Source of the DNA: Erysipelotrichaceae bacterium
GTDB lineage: Bacteria > Bacillota_I > Bacilli_A > Erysipelotrichales > Erysipelotrichaceae
Direction of reading: 5' to 3'
Length of the DNA: 64,000 bases
NCBI GenBank assembly: GCA_017512885.1
Contig: JAFWEP010000001.1
Coordinates: forward strand, 35,597 to 99,596
Below, in pieces: positions 8,874 to 17,633 of this stretch. Each line of letters begins with the position of its first letter. The first letter of the stretch is position 1. The notes under the pieces were generated by a model that worked only from the letters and a program-made list of their open reading frames with translations, made no database searches and was not told the DNA's origin. A program made the position numbers and the translations under genes.

Positions 8874-9248
8874 CTATATCGTTATTGTCGGGATAACGAA
8901 GAGATTCCTACCCAAAATGAAAAAGAGTGCCCAGCACCCTTTCCCATCCAGTCCGCAGGCGGCACCGGCCGGTACCTCTGCGGTCTTTTCGTTTCCTTTG
9001 TGATCCAGGAACTTCTCCCAGTCCAAAGAGACTTCTCCTTCCTCGGTGACCACTGTCGGGATCCCGATCGCACCTCTCGCTTTGACTTCGTCATAGAGAG
9101 GCAGATGATCCCGCAGATGCAGGAATTCCTTCAGATTCCGCAGTGAGCCAAAGATATCCACATACTCATAGGCAACACCGTTCCCGTCATATCCCTTCTT
9201 GCAGGCTGCACAGTCCGGGCACATCTCAGTTCCGTATACCTTCAACAT
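8874..9248 (-). CDS. Glutaredoxin-like protein with extended C-terminus
   Basis: A small thiol-redox protein with a thioredoxin fold. The N-terminal active site is CPDCAAC (residues 10-16) and the cis-proline loop is GIPTVV. Residues 1 to about 105 end with CGLDGKGC, which looks like the natural family C-terminus. The frame then runs on for 19 hydrophobic codons to a TAG at 8874. A terminator hairpin (8920-8939) sits exactly where the extension begins, so most transcripts may end before the stop codon. AGGAGG precedes the start at 9248. The partner of this redoxin is unknown. Confidence 0.75.
   Translation of the reverse strand: MLKVYGTEMCPDCAACKKGYDGNGVAYEYVDIFGSLRNLKEFLHLRDHLPLYDEVKARGAIGIPTVVTEEGEVSLDWEKFLDHKGNEKTAEVPAGAACGLDGKGCWALFFILGRNLFVIPTITI
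8920..8939 (-). terminator. Terminator inside the 3' end of the glutaredoxin-like ORF
   Basis: On the minus strand GGGTGC-TGG-GCACTC forms a 6-bp stem (one G-U pair) followed by TTTTT. It starts at the last codons of the DGKGC motif, about 50 bases before the in-frame stop codon. Confidence 0.6.
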
Positions 9249-9353
9249 TCTCTCGTTCCTCCTGTTTCGATTATTTCATATAGACGGATACGTTTCCACA
9301 CACACGCTTCCCATCGTTCCTTTATAATAAAAGAAAGATACGGGGTACCGCAT

Positions 9354-10634
9354 ATGGAGAAACTGTTGAAATACCGGGCTGACGATCCCTCTGAAGCAGT
9401 TTATCGTCTCAATCTCATTACATCCCTCATCCTTATCGCTTTTGGTCTGCTGATCGAAGGATCTCCGCTGAAGTCCTTACAGGAACTCTGGACGGTATGG
9501 ACCTCTCCGGCGACCCTGGTCACGGACTTCGTGGCTGTCGGCGGCATGGGCGGCGCTTTCCTGAACTGCGGCGGAGTGATGCTGATAAGTGTCCTGTTCA
9601 TCGGCCTGGCGAAAGCAGAGTGGAACGGTCTGGCTTTTGCGACCTGCTTCATCAATGCCGGTTATGCCCTCTACGGCAAGACGGTCCCCAATATGTTGCC
9701 GATCATCCTCGGTTCCTGGCTCTATGCGAAACTCTTAAAGCAACCCTTTAAGACCTCTGTCATCACCGGGCTGGCCATCACCTGCTTAGGACCGTTGATG
9801 ACCTTTCTGGCCCTGCAGGGACCGGGAGCACTGCCTTTCCGGCTGTTCCTGGCTGTCCTCTTCGGGATCATCGTCGGTTTCCTGGGCCCGCTGTGCGCAC
9901 CGGTCACCCTGCGTCTGCATAACGGCTTCAACCTCTACAATGCCGGTCTCGCAGCCGGATTCATCGGAATGACCCTGGTCAGTTTCCTGAAGAACTTCGG
10001 CATCGAGTTCGCTCCTGTATCGACCTGGACCAATGATCATGATCTGCCTCTCTTCTGTCTGATGCTGGGGATCTGTCTCCTGTACCTCCTGGGCGGTCTG
10101 TGGATGAACAAGGGCCTCAAAGGCTATAAGGGGATCATCGAACACAGCGGACGGGGCAGTGATTATGTAAAGATCACCGGACTGCCGGTCGCTATGATCA
10201 ATATGGGCACCGTAGGCATCATGGTGATCATATATACCTTCCTGGTCGGCGCCCATCTGGCGGGTCCGGTCTGTTCCGGTGTCCTGACCCTGCTGGGCTA
10301 CGCTGCCTTCGGCAAGAATCCCTATACCGTCATCTGGCTCTGGCTGGGCGTCATCCTGCTTTCCTTCTTCTCGGTCTGGAACCTGAATGATCCGGGCATC
10401 CTGCTGGCGGCCTTCTTCATGACCTGCCTCTCTCCGGTCACCGGCGAACTGGGACCGGTCTGGGGTATGCTGGCGGCCATGCTGCACATATCGTTAGTGC
10501 AGAACACGGCTGCCGCAGCCGGCTGGATGAACCTCTACAACAACGGTTTTGCTGCCGGTCTTTCCCTGATCGTGGTACTGCCGCTGCAGGAATTCACCGT
10601 CAAACTGAAAGAAGTGTGGACAACGAAAGAATGA
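9354..10634 (+). CDS. DUF1576 multi-pass membrane protein
   Basis: A 426-residue integral membrane protein with about 10-12 hydrophobic helices. Its sequence matches the DUF1576 type, including an N-terminal block (GGMGGAFLNCGGVMLISVL) and a similar hydrophobic second half. The family is uncharacterised; a transporter role is a guess from topology. A TATAAT box lies about 25 bases upstream of the start. It ends in a strong bidirectional terminator shared with the convergent YwaF-like gene. Confidence 0.8.
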   Translation: MEKLLKYRADDPSEAVYRLNLITSLILIAFGLLIEGSPLKSLQELWTVWTSPATLVTDFVAVGGMGGAFLNCGGVMLISVLFIGLAKAEWNGLAFATCFINAGYALYGKTVPNMLPIILGSWLYAKLLKQPFKTSVITGLAITCLGPLMTFLALQGPGALPFRLFLAVLFGIIVGFLGPLCAPVTLRLHNGFNLYNAGLAAGFIGMTLVSFLKNFGIEFAPVSTWTNDHDLPLFCLMLGICLLYLLGGLWMNKGLKGYKGIIEHSGRGSDYVKITGLPVAMINMGTVGIMVIIYTFLVGAHLAGPVCSGVLTLLGYAAFGKNPYTVIWLWLGVILLSFFSVWNLNDPGILLAAFFMTCLSPVTGELGPVWGMLAAMLHISLVQNTAAAAGWMNLYNNGFAAGLSLIVVLPLQEFTVKLKEVWTTKE

Positions 10635-10660
10635 AAGATCTGCCTCAGGCAGATCTTTTC
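10634..10660. terminator. Bidirectional terminator between convergent genes
   Basis: A perfect 11-bp stem (AAAGATCTGCC, loop TCA, GGCAGATCTTT) is followed by T-rich sequence on the plus strand. The stop codon of the DUF1576 gene ends at the stem base and that of the YwaF-like gene is the loop itself. Confidence 0.9.
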
Positions 10661-11355
10661 TTTATATAGAAGATCCCGTAAGCACCCGAGAGGATGCTCA
10701 GCAGGTAGATGAACGTCTCCGGCAATTCTCCGTATCTTTCAGCGATCTCATGGAAGACCGGCTGCAGGGTCACGGTATAGGGGGAGATATAGAAGAGATC
10801 GATGACTCTTTCCGGCCACAGCTGATGAAAGAGGATATTTGCCAGAAAAGCCAGCAGAGCAAAGCCCAGGAAGATCTTCACCGCTCCCGGAAAACTGTCT
10901 CTGCCCATCGTGAAGAAGCCCCAGACTGCCAGGAAGACCAGGATCCCGTGCCAGAGGAAGCTCTGCAGGGTCAGGAAGACCTCCTCCTTCAGCATATCCT
11001 CCGGATAGATCAGGGCTGCCAGAGCTGCGATCAGGATGAAGGTCGCGAAGTACGTCTTCACGCTGTCTTTCTCTTTCAGGAAGGGATAGGCCAGACAGAG
11101 ATATAAGGGTGTGGAGCAGAGCTGCAGCGGAAAGGCTTCCGGATGCGGCTGACCGTCACTGTACAGCAGGAACTGCTTGAAGAGCTCCAGCGACAGCAGG
11201 AAGAGCCCGCAGCGGAAGATGATCTCCGTCTGCAGTTTTTCTTCTCTCTTTGCCAGATATCTTCCACCGAAGTAACCAATAAGTAAACATAAAAGAGCAG
11301 CACTGCAGTGAAAGATCCCAAACATCTCCGGTCTGGTCATCTTCAGTCCCTGCAT
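10645..11355 (-). CDS. YwaF/TIGR02206-family membrane protein
   Basis: A 236-residue membrane protein with about seven hydrophobic helices, matching the YwaF/TIGR02206 type (related to eukaryotic TMEM164). The conserved region HPEAFPLQLCSTPLY is near residues 65-80 and a second conserved histidine is near LFHQLWPERV. The function is unknown, although the family has been linked to membrane-lipid acyl chemistry. The start at 11355 follows AGGAG; the frame stays open further upstream, but that part overlaps the PfkB gene. It lies 13 bases after the PfkB-kinase stop and is probably in the same operon. Confidence 0.8.
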   Translation of the reverse strand: MQGLKMTRPEMFGIFHCSAALLCLLIGYFGGRYLAKREEKLQTEIIFRCGLFLLSLELFKQFLLYSDGQPHPEAFPLQLCSTPLYLCLAYPFLKEKDSVKTYFATFILIAALAALIYPEDMLKEEVFLTLQSFLWHGILVFLAVWGFFTMGRDSFPGAVKIFLGFALLAFLANILFHQLWPERVIDLFYISPYTVTLQPVFHEIAERYGELPETFIYLLSILSGAYGIFYIKKRSA

Positions 11356-11368
11356 ACTGCTCCTTTCT

Positions 11369-12295
11369 TTATCGGTCGATCTCGATACCGAATTCTGCCG
11401 GCTGGAAACGCGGACAGACGCTCTCTTTGGTGGTGATGACGGAAGCCGCCAGACGGTTGCCGATGGCACAGGCTTCTTCCATGGACTTGCCATAGGTCAG
11501 TCCGATGGTGACGCCGGCAAAGAAGGCATCGCCGGCCCCGGTGGTGTCGATCACATCGACCTTCCAGGCCGGGACATAACCGCTCTCGCCGTTCTCATCA
11601 GCATAGACAGCGCCCCACTCTCCTAAGGTGATGACCATCCTGCGGATGCCGGCGCTCTTGATCTTGGCAGGCAGGAAGCTCCGGATCTCTTCCGCCTGAT
11701 ACTGGGTAAAGTCTTCCGAGAAGAACTGTCCGGCTTCCTGCTGGTTGCAGACGAAGCAGCCGATCTTCATAAGCAGGTCTCTTCTTTCGACAGCGATCGA
11801 CATATTGGAGACGACCCCGTAAACTTCTTTATGATACTTGTCTGCCAGGGCAAAGATCTGCTGCAGCAGTTCGTGTTCCATATCGATCTCGACGACGACG
11901 CTGTCGCACTGGGAGATGATCTCGTCTCCGTGCTTCTCCAGCACCTCCGCGATCAGCGAAAGATCCGGCCGGCGGGAGATCGAAGCGGTGACATCGCCGT
12001 TGTTGTCGAAGACGGCCAGCCAGGTGCCTAAGGCATCCGGAGCCTTGGCGATATAGTCCGTATTGACCTTATGTTTCTTCAGTTTCTCGATGACATCGAT
12101 CCCGGTGCCGCTGTCATCCACAACAGATACGAAAGTAGGTCTCAGTTCCACATTGGCGATATCTTCCGCTACATTGCGGCTGACCCCGCCGTGCGTCTGC
12201 ACGACCCTGCCGACATTCCTTCCGCCCGGTATATACTGTGCTAACGGATATCCCTTGATATCCACGAAGACTGCTCCGAATACTACGATCCCCAT
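11369..12295 (-). CDS. PfkB-family carbohydrate/nucleoside kinase
   Basis: A ribokinase-fold kinase of 308 residues. The N-terminal substrate loop GGVSRNVAEDIAN (about 37-49) resembles that of pseudouridine kinase. The C-terminal PfkB signature DTTGAGDAFFAG holds the catalytic aspartate and anion hole. A substrate such as pseudouridine, ribose or another sugar is possible; pseudouridine is a weak inference, and no pseudouridine glycosidase gene is next to it. GAGGT precedes the start at 12295. The YwaF-like gene follows closely. Confidence 0.85.
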   Translation of the reverse strand: MGIVVFGAVFVDIKGYPLAQYIPGGRNVGRVVQTHGGVSRNVAEDIANVELRPTFVSVVDDSGTGIDVIEKLKKHKVNTDYIAKAPDALGTWLAVFDNNGDVTASISRRPDLSLIAEVLEKHGDEIISQCDSVVVEIDMEHELLQQIFALADKYHKEVYGVVSNMSIAVERRDLLMKIGCFVCNQQEAGQFFSEDFTQYQAEEIRSFLPAKIKSAGIRRMVITLGEWGAVYADENGESGYVPAWKVDVIDTTGAGDAFFAGVTIGLTYGKSMEEACAIGNRLAASVITTKESVCPRFQPAEFGIEIDR

Positions 12296-12340
12296 AAGTA
12301 CCTCTTTTCCCTAAAAGTGTACCGAAGTTTCCAGAAAAGA

Positions 12341-12358
12341 AAAAGAGGCTTTCGCCTC
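12341..12358 (-). terminator. Terminator overlapping the MgtC stop codon
   Basis: On the minus strand GAGGC-GAAA-GCCTC is followed by TTTTTCTTTTCT. It overlaps the stop codon of the MgtC/SapB gene. Confidence 0.8.
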
Positions 12359-13076
12359 AGATCTCTTCGATATGCGAGATGTAGTCCAGAGAACGCAGTG
12401 CCTCAATGATCTCGGTGTGCGTCTTGAACCTTTTCAGTTCCTCGCTCTGGATCGTCAATGCTACCGTGTAGACGCTGAGTCCCGAACGCTGATAGGCCGG
12501 ATTGGCTTCCAGATCATCGACCCGCATGCCCAGTTCCCGGACCATGGAAACGAATTCCTTCAGGTTGGTCTGAGACTGCAGTTCCAGATGCACCTCAAAA
12601 TGATTGGAACGGTCCTTCAGATACTTCTCCAGAGCCGGAAGCCGGGAGATGCATACCAACAAGGCGATAAAGGCCAGCACAGCCGGGAAATAGTATCCTC
12701 CGCCCAGAGCGATCCCGATCAGAGAACAGCACCATAAAGCCGCCGCTGTCGTCAGACCTTTGATCTGGTTGCGGGAAGAGTAGACCGTGGAATACCCTGC
12801 CGTTACCACGGCACCGATCAGCGAAACCGCCGAGAGGACCGGCAGGATCTCCCGGCCGTTCTCCATCAGGATGGTATCGATCAGCATCGCTGTCGTAGAC
12901 GACAGCGTGATCGCAATAAAGGTGCGCAGACCGGCCGAATGCCGCTTGGAAGCTCTCTCCCAGCCGATCACTGCCGCAAACAGCAAGGCCAGTGCCAGAC
13001 GGAAACAGATCGAAGCGGCATTGATGCCTGCCGCCCACGTTCCCAGCATACCGGTAATAATATCTTGATAGTTCAT
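12357..13076 (-). CDS. MgtC/SapB-family membrane protein
   Basis: A 239-residue protein with four or five N-terminal membrane helices carrying the MgtC/SapB pattern (AAVIGWERASKRHSAGLRT, then LIGAVVTAGY). A soluble C-terminal region of about 90 residues looks like a small ACT-like regulatory domain. Family members are linked to magnesium limitation and control of P-type or F1Fo ATPases. The start at 13076 shares one base with the antiporter stop codon (TGATG) and has a strong GGAGGAG site, so it is translationally coupled to the antiporter. Confidence 0.85.
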   Translation of the reverse strand: MNYQDIITGMLGTWAAGINAASICFRLALALLFAAVIGWERASKRHSAGLRTFIAITLSSTTAMLIDTILMENGREILPVLSAVSLIGAVVTAGYSTVYSSRNQIKGLTTAAALWCCSLIGIALGGGYYFPAVLAFIALLVCISRLPALEKYLKDRSNHFEVHLELQSQTNLKEFVSMVRELGMRVDDLEANPAYQRSGLSVYTVALTIQSEELKRFKTHTEIIEALRSLDYISHIEEI

Positions 13077-14503
13077 CAGTATCTCCTCCTGCGGGACCTT
13101 CTGCCCCAATAGGCTTCCATATTCTCTTCCGCCGCTTCGGTAAAGGCTTCTTCGGCCTCCTGCAGCGGATCGCTCTTCGGTGTCATCTCCCGGATCTTAC
13201 GGATCCTTTCTGCCAGTTCTTCCGCCGGAGTCCGTTTCTCTTCCGGCGTGATCTCTGTGATCTCTTCCAGATCCTGTCCATAGGAACCGGAAAGATAGAG
13301 CGACAGTTTGGCACAGGCCGGTCCGATCAGTTCATAGAGCACGGAAGAAGCCAGGATGATCGTATGCAGAGCCTGTCCGCTGCTGCCGCCCAGGGTCCTC
13401 GCACCCAGAGCTGCCAGACCGATCGCGACTCCCGCCTGCGGGATCAGAGCCAGACCCAGGTAGTTCCTGACCTTTCGGTCCTTGCCGACGAGTCTGCAGC
13501 CCAGCCAGGCGCCTCCGTACTTTCCAACGATACGGAAGAAGAAATAGAGCACTCCCACCAGCAGCAGAGGTGTCGTTCCGGTCTCGGAAGAAGAACGGAA
13601 CAGAGCGCTCAGGTCAAAGGAAAGACCGGAGCGCACAAAGAACAGCAGCATGATCGGAGGACTGAAGTAGTTCAGCTGTTTGTACAGACGTTCATCATCA
13701 CTGAGATTGATATAGACCGTGCTCATCAGCATCACACCCAGCAAGGGAGAGATCTCCAGCAGGGAACAGATACCGCAGAAGGCAAAGAGCGTAGCGATGC
13801 AGATGATCAGGCGGTTGTCGGTGGAATGCTTGTTCAGCATGAATAACTGCAGGAAAGCGCCGAAGACCCCGCCCAGCAGCAGTGCTGCCAGATTCAGCAG
13901 GATCGGTCTAACTAACTGCGGCAGTGAGAACTGCCCGCCGTTCATAACACTTAAAGCTACCGAGACCGCCAGACTGTATTCAATGAGACCGATGACATCA
14001 TCCAGCGCCACGACCTGCAGCAGAGTATCCACGAAGTCCCCGTGGGCATGGGTCTGTCTTATCGTCATCATCGTGGAAGCCGGGGCTGTTGCCGCTGCCA
14101 GAGCAGCCAGCACGATCGAGAAGGGCAGATTCAGATGCAGAACGAAATACATGACCAGGAAGATGATCACGGAAGCCAGAAAAGCTTCCAGGAAGGTGAT
14201 GATCATTACTCTTGGTCCGTTCTTTTTCAATACTTCAAAACGGAAGTACTCGCCGGTACTGAAAGCGATGAAAGCCAGGGCGATATCCGACAGGAAGTCC
14301 ATCCCGCCGATGATGCGGGGCGGAATGATATTCAGGACATAGGGACCTAACAGGATGCCGCAGAGGATATAAGCGGTCACATTGGGAAGATGGACCAGTT
14401 TGGTCAGACGGGTAAACAGAAAACCGCCAAACAGCATGGTCGCGATCGAGATGATGATCGCCGAAGCCGGCGACATGTCGTGAAGCATAGAAAAAGTCAT
14501 CAT
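13076..14503 (-). CDS. Cation:proton antiporter (CPA2/KefB type)
   Basis: A 475-residue transporter with 12-13 membrane helices, predicted to exchange Na+ or K+ for protons. Family features are LVHLPNVTAYILCGILLGPYV near the N-terminus, an AATAPASTMM segment and the VALDDVIGLI segment with the conserved DD of the ion site. A charged tail (RRSRRRRY) ends the protein. AAAGGG lies upstream of two adjacent ATG codons (14503 and 14500), and the second has better spacing. It is paired with mgtC, which fits ion homeostasis. Confidence 0.88.
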   Translation of the reverse strand: MMTFSMLHDMSPASAIIISIATMLFGGFLFTRLTKLVHLPNVTAYILCGILLGPYVLNIIPPRIIGGMDFLSDIALAFIAFSTGEYFRFEVLKKNGPRVMIITFLEAFLASVIIFLVMYFVLHLNLPFSIVLAALAAATAPASTMMTIRQTHAHGDFVDTLLQVVALDDVIGLIEYSLAVSVALSVMNGGQFSLPQLVRPILLNLAALLLGGVFGAFLQLFMLNKHSTDNRLIICIATLFAFCGICSLLEISPLLGVMLMSTVYINLSDDERLYKQLNYFSPPIMLLFFVRSGLSFDLSALFRSSSETGTTPLLLVGVLYFFFRIVGKYGGAWLGCRLVGKDRKVRNYLGLALIPQAGVAIGLAALGARTLGGSSGQALHTIILASSVLYELIGPACAKLSLYLSGSYGQDLEEITEITPEEKRTPAEELAERIRKIREMTPKSDPLQEAEEAFTEAAEENMEAYWGRRSRRRRY

Positions 14504-14544
14504 TTCCCTTTAATGTTTAATGATACGAAAAAGGCAGACATCTA

Positions 14545-15084
14545 TCAATCCTTTGGCTGATATTTTCTGACTTCTGCCTTCCGGGAGATCTCTCCCCAGT
14601 GCTTCCGCATCAGTTCCTTCCAGTCCTCTTCCTCAATGAGACCGTGGGCACTGAGCAGTTCATAATCCACTTTATAGAAGTAATAAGAGATCTTATCTGA
14701 ACAGAAACCGTTGCGCAGATAGAATTCCCGGCGCCGCTTCCTCTCTTTCATATTCTCTGCACGCTCATCGATCTTCTCGATATCGACGATGATCCTCTGC
14801 TGCGGATATTCCCGGAGGATCTCCTGCAGGATCGCCGAACCGTATCCTTCATCCTGATGATCCTCTTCTACACAGAGATAGCTTAAATAGGAGAGATCCC
14901 GGTAATGATAGAGATAGGTCAGCCCGATCCGTTCCTCTCCTTCCAGCCAGACCCGCAGCTCTCTTCCTTCTTCTTCCCGGCTGATCACGGAGAAGGGCAT
15001 CCTCTCTTCGACAGGAAAGGATCTTTCGTACAGTTCCCGTACTTTCCCTTTCTCCCTGCAGTCTTTATAAGCAATGGATCTCAT
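14545..15084 (-). CDS. GNAT-family N-acetyltransferase
   Basis: A 179-residue acetyltransferase. The acetyl-CoA loop is VEEDHQDEGYGSAIL (about residues 73-87), a variant of the Q/R-x-x-G-x-G/A motif, followed by the helix typical of motif A. The substrate is unknown. The upstream ribosome binding site is weak, so the start is less certain. It stands alone, about 40 bases upstream of the antiporter gene on the same strand. Confidence 0.8.
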   Translation of the reverse strand: MRSIAYKDCREKGKVRELYERSFPVEERMPFSVISREEEGRELRVWLEGEERIGLTYLYHYRDLSYLSYLCVEEDHQDEGYGSAILQEILREYPQQRIIVDIEKIDERAENMKERKRRREFYLRNGFCSDKISYYFYKVDYELLSAHGLIEEEDWKELMRKHWGEISRKAEVRKYQPKD

Positions 15085-15176
15085 AGTTCTATACTACCAA
15101 AGAAAACAGGTTTTTAAAGGAATAAGGCAAAACTTCTTTCCCATTCTTTATATAATAAAAACAGGAGGTCTCCCCG

Positions 15177-16157
15177 ATGTCCAACAATAATCTGCAGAAA
15201 GTGATCACCCTGTTTCAGTACATGTACCGCAACACCGATGAAGAACATCCGGTCAGTATGGCCAGGATCCTGAAGGATATGGAAGAACAGTACGGTCTTT
15301 CCTTAAGCGATGAGACCGTCAAGGCCTACTTCCGGGCCATCCGGGAGTATACCGATCTGGATGTCGTGCAGACTCAACGAGGCCGCTATGCGAAGCATTA
15401 CCTGACCGGCAGACTGTTCCAGAAGGAGGAGTTAAGAGTACTGATCGATGCAGTCAACTCCTCGATGCTGATCAACGAGAAGAACAGCCGCAGTATCAAT
15501 AAACGTTTACTGTCTTTAGCCAGTGCGGCCGAAGAGAAGACCGTCACAAGGAATGCCTTAGGCATCTCGGCGGCCAAGTCCCTCACCAACAACACCTGGG
15601 TCAAGATCTCTGCCATCGAAGAAGCCATCAATAAGAACTGTCAGGTCTCCTTCTGCTACAGCCGCTGGAACAGCGAGAAGAGGCTGGAGAAGGGAAAGGA
15701 ACATAAAGTTTCTCCTTTCTTCTTCCTCTGGGGCTGTGACCGTTATTATCTCTACTGTTACGAGAACGGCAAGACCAAGACCTTCCGGGTCGATAAGATC
15801 GAAAAGATCACACTCTGCGAAGAGAAAAGAGAACATCTCGAGCTGGGCAAACGCTTCAGCGGCCGGCAGATCAACGACTATGTCGCTCAAAGGATCGATA
15901 TGTTCGACGGGGAAGTCAGGGAATTCACCCTGCTGATCCCGGAGAAGGTGATCGGAGCCTATATCGACCGTTTTGGCAAGGACAATATCACTGTCCTCGG
16001 ACATCAGGAAGAAGGACTGATGATCTCCTTCCGGGCTGCGGAGAGCGATCTTCTCTTTGGCTGGATCCTGGGGGTAGGGGTAAAGAAGATCCTCTCTCCG
16101 GAGTCCTTTCAGGAAAGAGGAAAGGAGATCCTCTGTCGGTGTAAAGACATCCTGTAA
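15177..16157 (+). CDS. WYL-domain transcriptional regulator
   Basis: A 326-residue regulator with an N-terminal winged helix-turn-helix (about residues 5-70) and a WYL domain at about 150-225 (KHKVSPFFFLWGCDRYYLYCY), which in this family senses a nucleic-acid or nucleotide ligand. A C-terminal WCX-like extension follows. AGGAGG precedes the start. WYL regulators often control DNA-damage or defence genes; its target here is not evident. It ends in a bidirectional terminator shared with the isochorismatase-family gene. Confidence 0.85.
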   Translation: MSNNNLQKVITLFQYMYRNTDEEHPVSMARILKDMEEQYGLSLSDETVKAYFRAIREYTDLDVVQTQRGRYAKHYLTGRLFQKEELRVLIDAVNSSMLINEKNSRSINKRLLSLASAAEEKTVTRNALGISAAKSLTNNTWVKISAIEEAINKNCQVSFCYSRWNSEKRLEKGKEHKVSPFFFLWGCDRYYLYCYENGKTKTFRVDKIEKITLCEEKREHLELGKRFSGRQINDYVAQRIDMFDGEVREFTLLIPEKVIGAYIDRFGKDNITVLGHQEEGLMISFRAAESDLLFGWILGVGVKKILSPESFQERGKEILCRCKDIL

Positions 16158-16204
16158 TACAAAACAAGGCCTGAATACCGGTGAGCATTTCATTAAGAGT
16201 AAAA

Positions 16205-16231
16205 GAAAACCCCCTGATCTCGGGGGTTTTC
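16205..16231. terminator. Bidirectional terminator
   Basis: GAAAACCCCC, a seven-base loop and GGGGGTTTTC form a stem between the convergent WYL regulator and isochorismatase-family genes, with T-rich sequence on both strands. Confidence 0.85.
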
Positions 16232-16252
16232 TTCAGCTTTAATCTGTGACGA

Positions 16253-16963
16253 TTAGAAACGAGCTTCGTCACCGTGAGCCGGCTCATAGAATTCAGCCGG
16301 TTCCGGATCAGCGTGACGAGTTTCGATCTCGTTACGGATTCTTTCCTGGAAGGTAGCTTCCGGACCCTGCGGATCCTTCTTCAGGCATTCGCAGTATTCT
16401 TCGGTGGTCATCATCTTGATACCGATGTTCTTCATATCGAACAGGTTAGCCTGATGAACTTCCGGAGTCTTAGCATTGGTAGCGTCGGTCAGAACGATGA
16501 CTTCGTAGTCCAGGGAGTTAGCATCCCAGACAGTGCCACGAATGCAGTTCGGGGTCTGAACGCCAGTCAGGATGACCTGCTTGACGCCGAGACGACGGAG
16601 GATCAGATCCAGTTCAGTGTGGAAGAAAGCGGACCAACGCTGTTTGACAACGCTGTATTCGCCAGCGATCGGACGAACGCCTTCCAGTTCATAAGCGCCG
16701 GGTTCAGCGATGGTGCAGCCATGGAATCCCTTGCTCTTGAAAGCATCGTAACGAGTGATTTCGCAGTCGGAACCGTCAGCACGGTAGTAACGGAAGACAT
16801 GGAAAACCGGGATGTTGTTGACTTCCTTGTTGACTTCGCGGGTAGCAGCCAGAGCCTTTTCGATGAAGGGTTCAGCTTCGAGACCGCAGTCTACACGGAA
16901 CGGAGCGCCGACCAGGTTAAAGTCGTTCTGCTGGTCGATGATGATGAATGCATTTCTTGCCAT
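16253..16963 (-). CDS. Isochorismatase-family cysteine hydrolase
   Basis: A 236-residue cytosolic amidase-type hydrolase. The catalytic triad is suggested by D10 (FIIIDQQNDF), a central lysine and the nucleophile Cys in LTGVQTPNCIRGT. Substrates in the family include nicotinamide, N-carbamoyl compounds and isochorismate, and the actual one cannot be told. AAAGGTGG precedes the start at 16963. The gene flanks oriC and is divergent from dnaA, where rpmH/rnpA would be expected in many Bacillota. Confidence 0.85.
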   Translation of the reverse strand: MARNAFIIIDQQNDFNLVGAPFRVDCGLEAEPFIEKALAATREVNKEVNNIPVFHVFRYYRADGSDCEITRYDAFKSKGFHGCTIAEPGAYELEGVRPIAGEYSVVKQRWSAFFHTELDLILRRLGVKQVILTGVQTPNCIRGTVWDANSLDYEVIVLTDATNAKTPEVHQANLFDMKNIGIKMMTTEEYCECLKKDPQGPEATFQERIRNEIETRHADPEPAEFYEPAHGDEARF

Positions 16964-17240
16964 AGAATTTATTCCACCTTTCTATACATTTAATCTAACA
17001 CCCCTAAAAATGAAAGTCAACGGAAACACCGACGGCTTTTGTAAAAAAATCATAACGCTTTCATTCATCATTATGTAATAGCGGAAATCCGCGTTGTTAT
17101 CGTATTTTTTCACATTCCTGACACATAGCGATTTGTTCATGAACAGGAGAAACTCAGCTATTGATCAAGGTTTCCGGAACGGTGCATAAACTCTGTGCAA
17201 AACTGCACGAAATTGCAAGCGATCTATGTCAATAAGATAG

Positions 17241-17578
17241 TTATCCACACCTAATTTATTGGTGGAAAACTTCGGTAGATTCTGTTTTTCCACATTCTAT
17301 TTCATTGGTTTTCCACATCTGTGCAGAAGCGTGGAAAAGTAGGAATAAACGCATTGTAAAGGGATTTTACCCGCTTGATAACCAGAGTGGCCGATGTTGA
17401 TACTCTGTTTTTATCCACATTTATCCACAGTGGAAAGTACTGTGTATATCTTTTCCACCTTTTTATCCACAACTTTCAAGATGTGGAAAACTGTGGAAAA
17501 CTCTCAGATAGCCTGTATTATCGCTATCTATGCAGATTTCTCCACTGTTTATAAGTCTCCCGGGCCCATTTTTCCACA
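17241..17578. other. oriC, upstream DnaA-box cluster
   Basis: The 670-base gap upstream of dnaA holds no gene. Perfect TTATCCACA boxes lie at 17241-17249, 17411-17419, 17421-17429 and 17463-17471. Near-matches TTTTCCACA lie at 17286-17294, 17309-17317 and 17570-17578, with reverse copies at 17482-17490 and 17492-17500. The part from 16964 to 17240 is AT-rich without an evident box. The cluster probably both initiates replication and autoregulates dnaA. Confidence 0.9.
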
Positions 17579-17633
17579 TAGAAATCGAATTTTGGCTTTG
17601 ATAAAATGAATCTGTACTTTAAGGGATACCACT

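Larger units (their letters stand above)
8628..8874. repeat. Inverted leader repeats flanking the toxin-antitoxin locus
   Basis: The plus strand at 8628-8654 reads GGGACCACC ... GGTCGTGCTTCC. The minus strand at 8874-8842 reads the same two blocks with a slightly longer middle. Because the two RNAs are convergent, both would carry the same 5' sequence rather than complementary ones. Confidence 0.75.
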
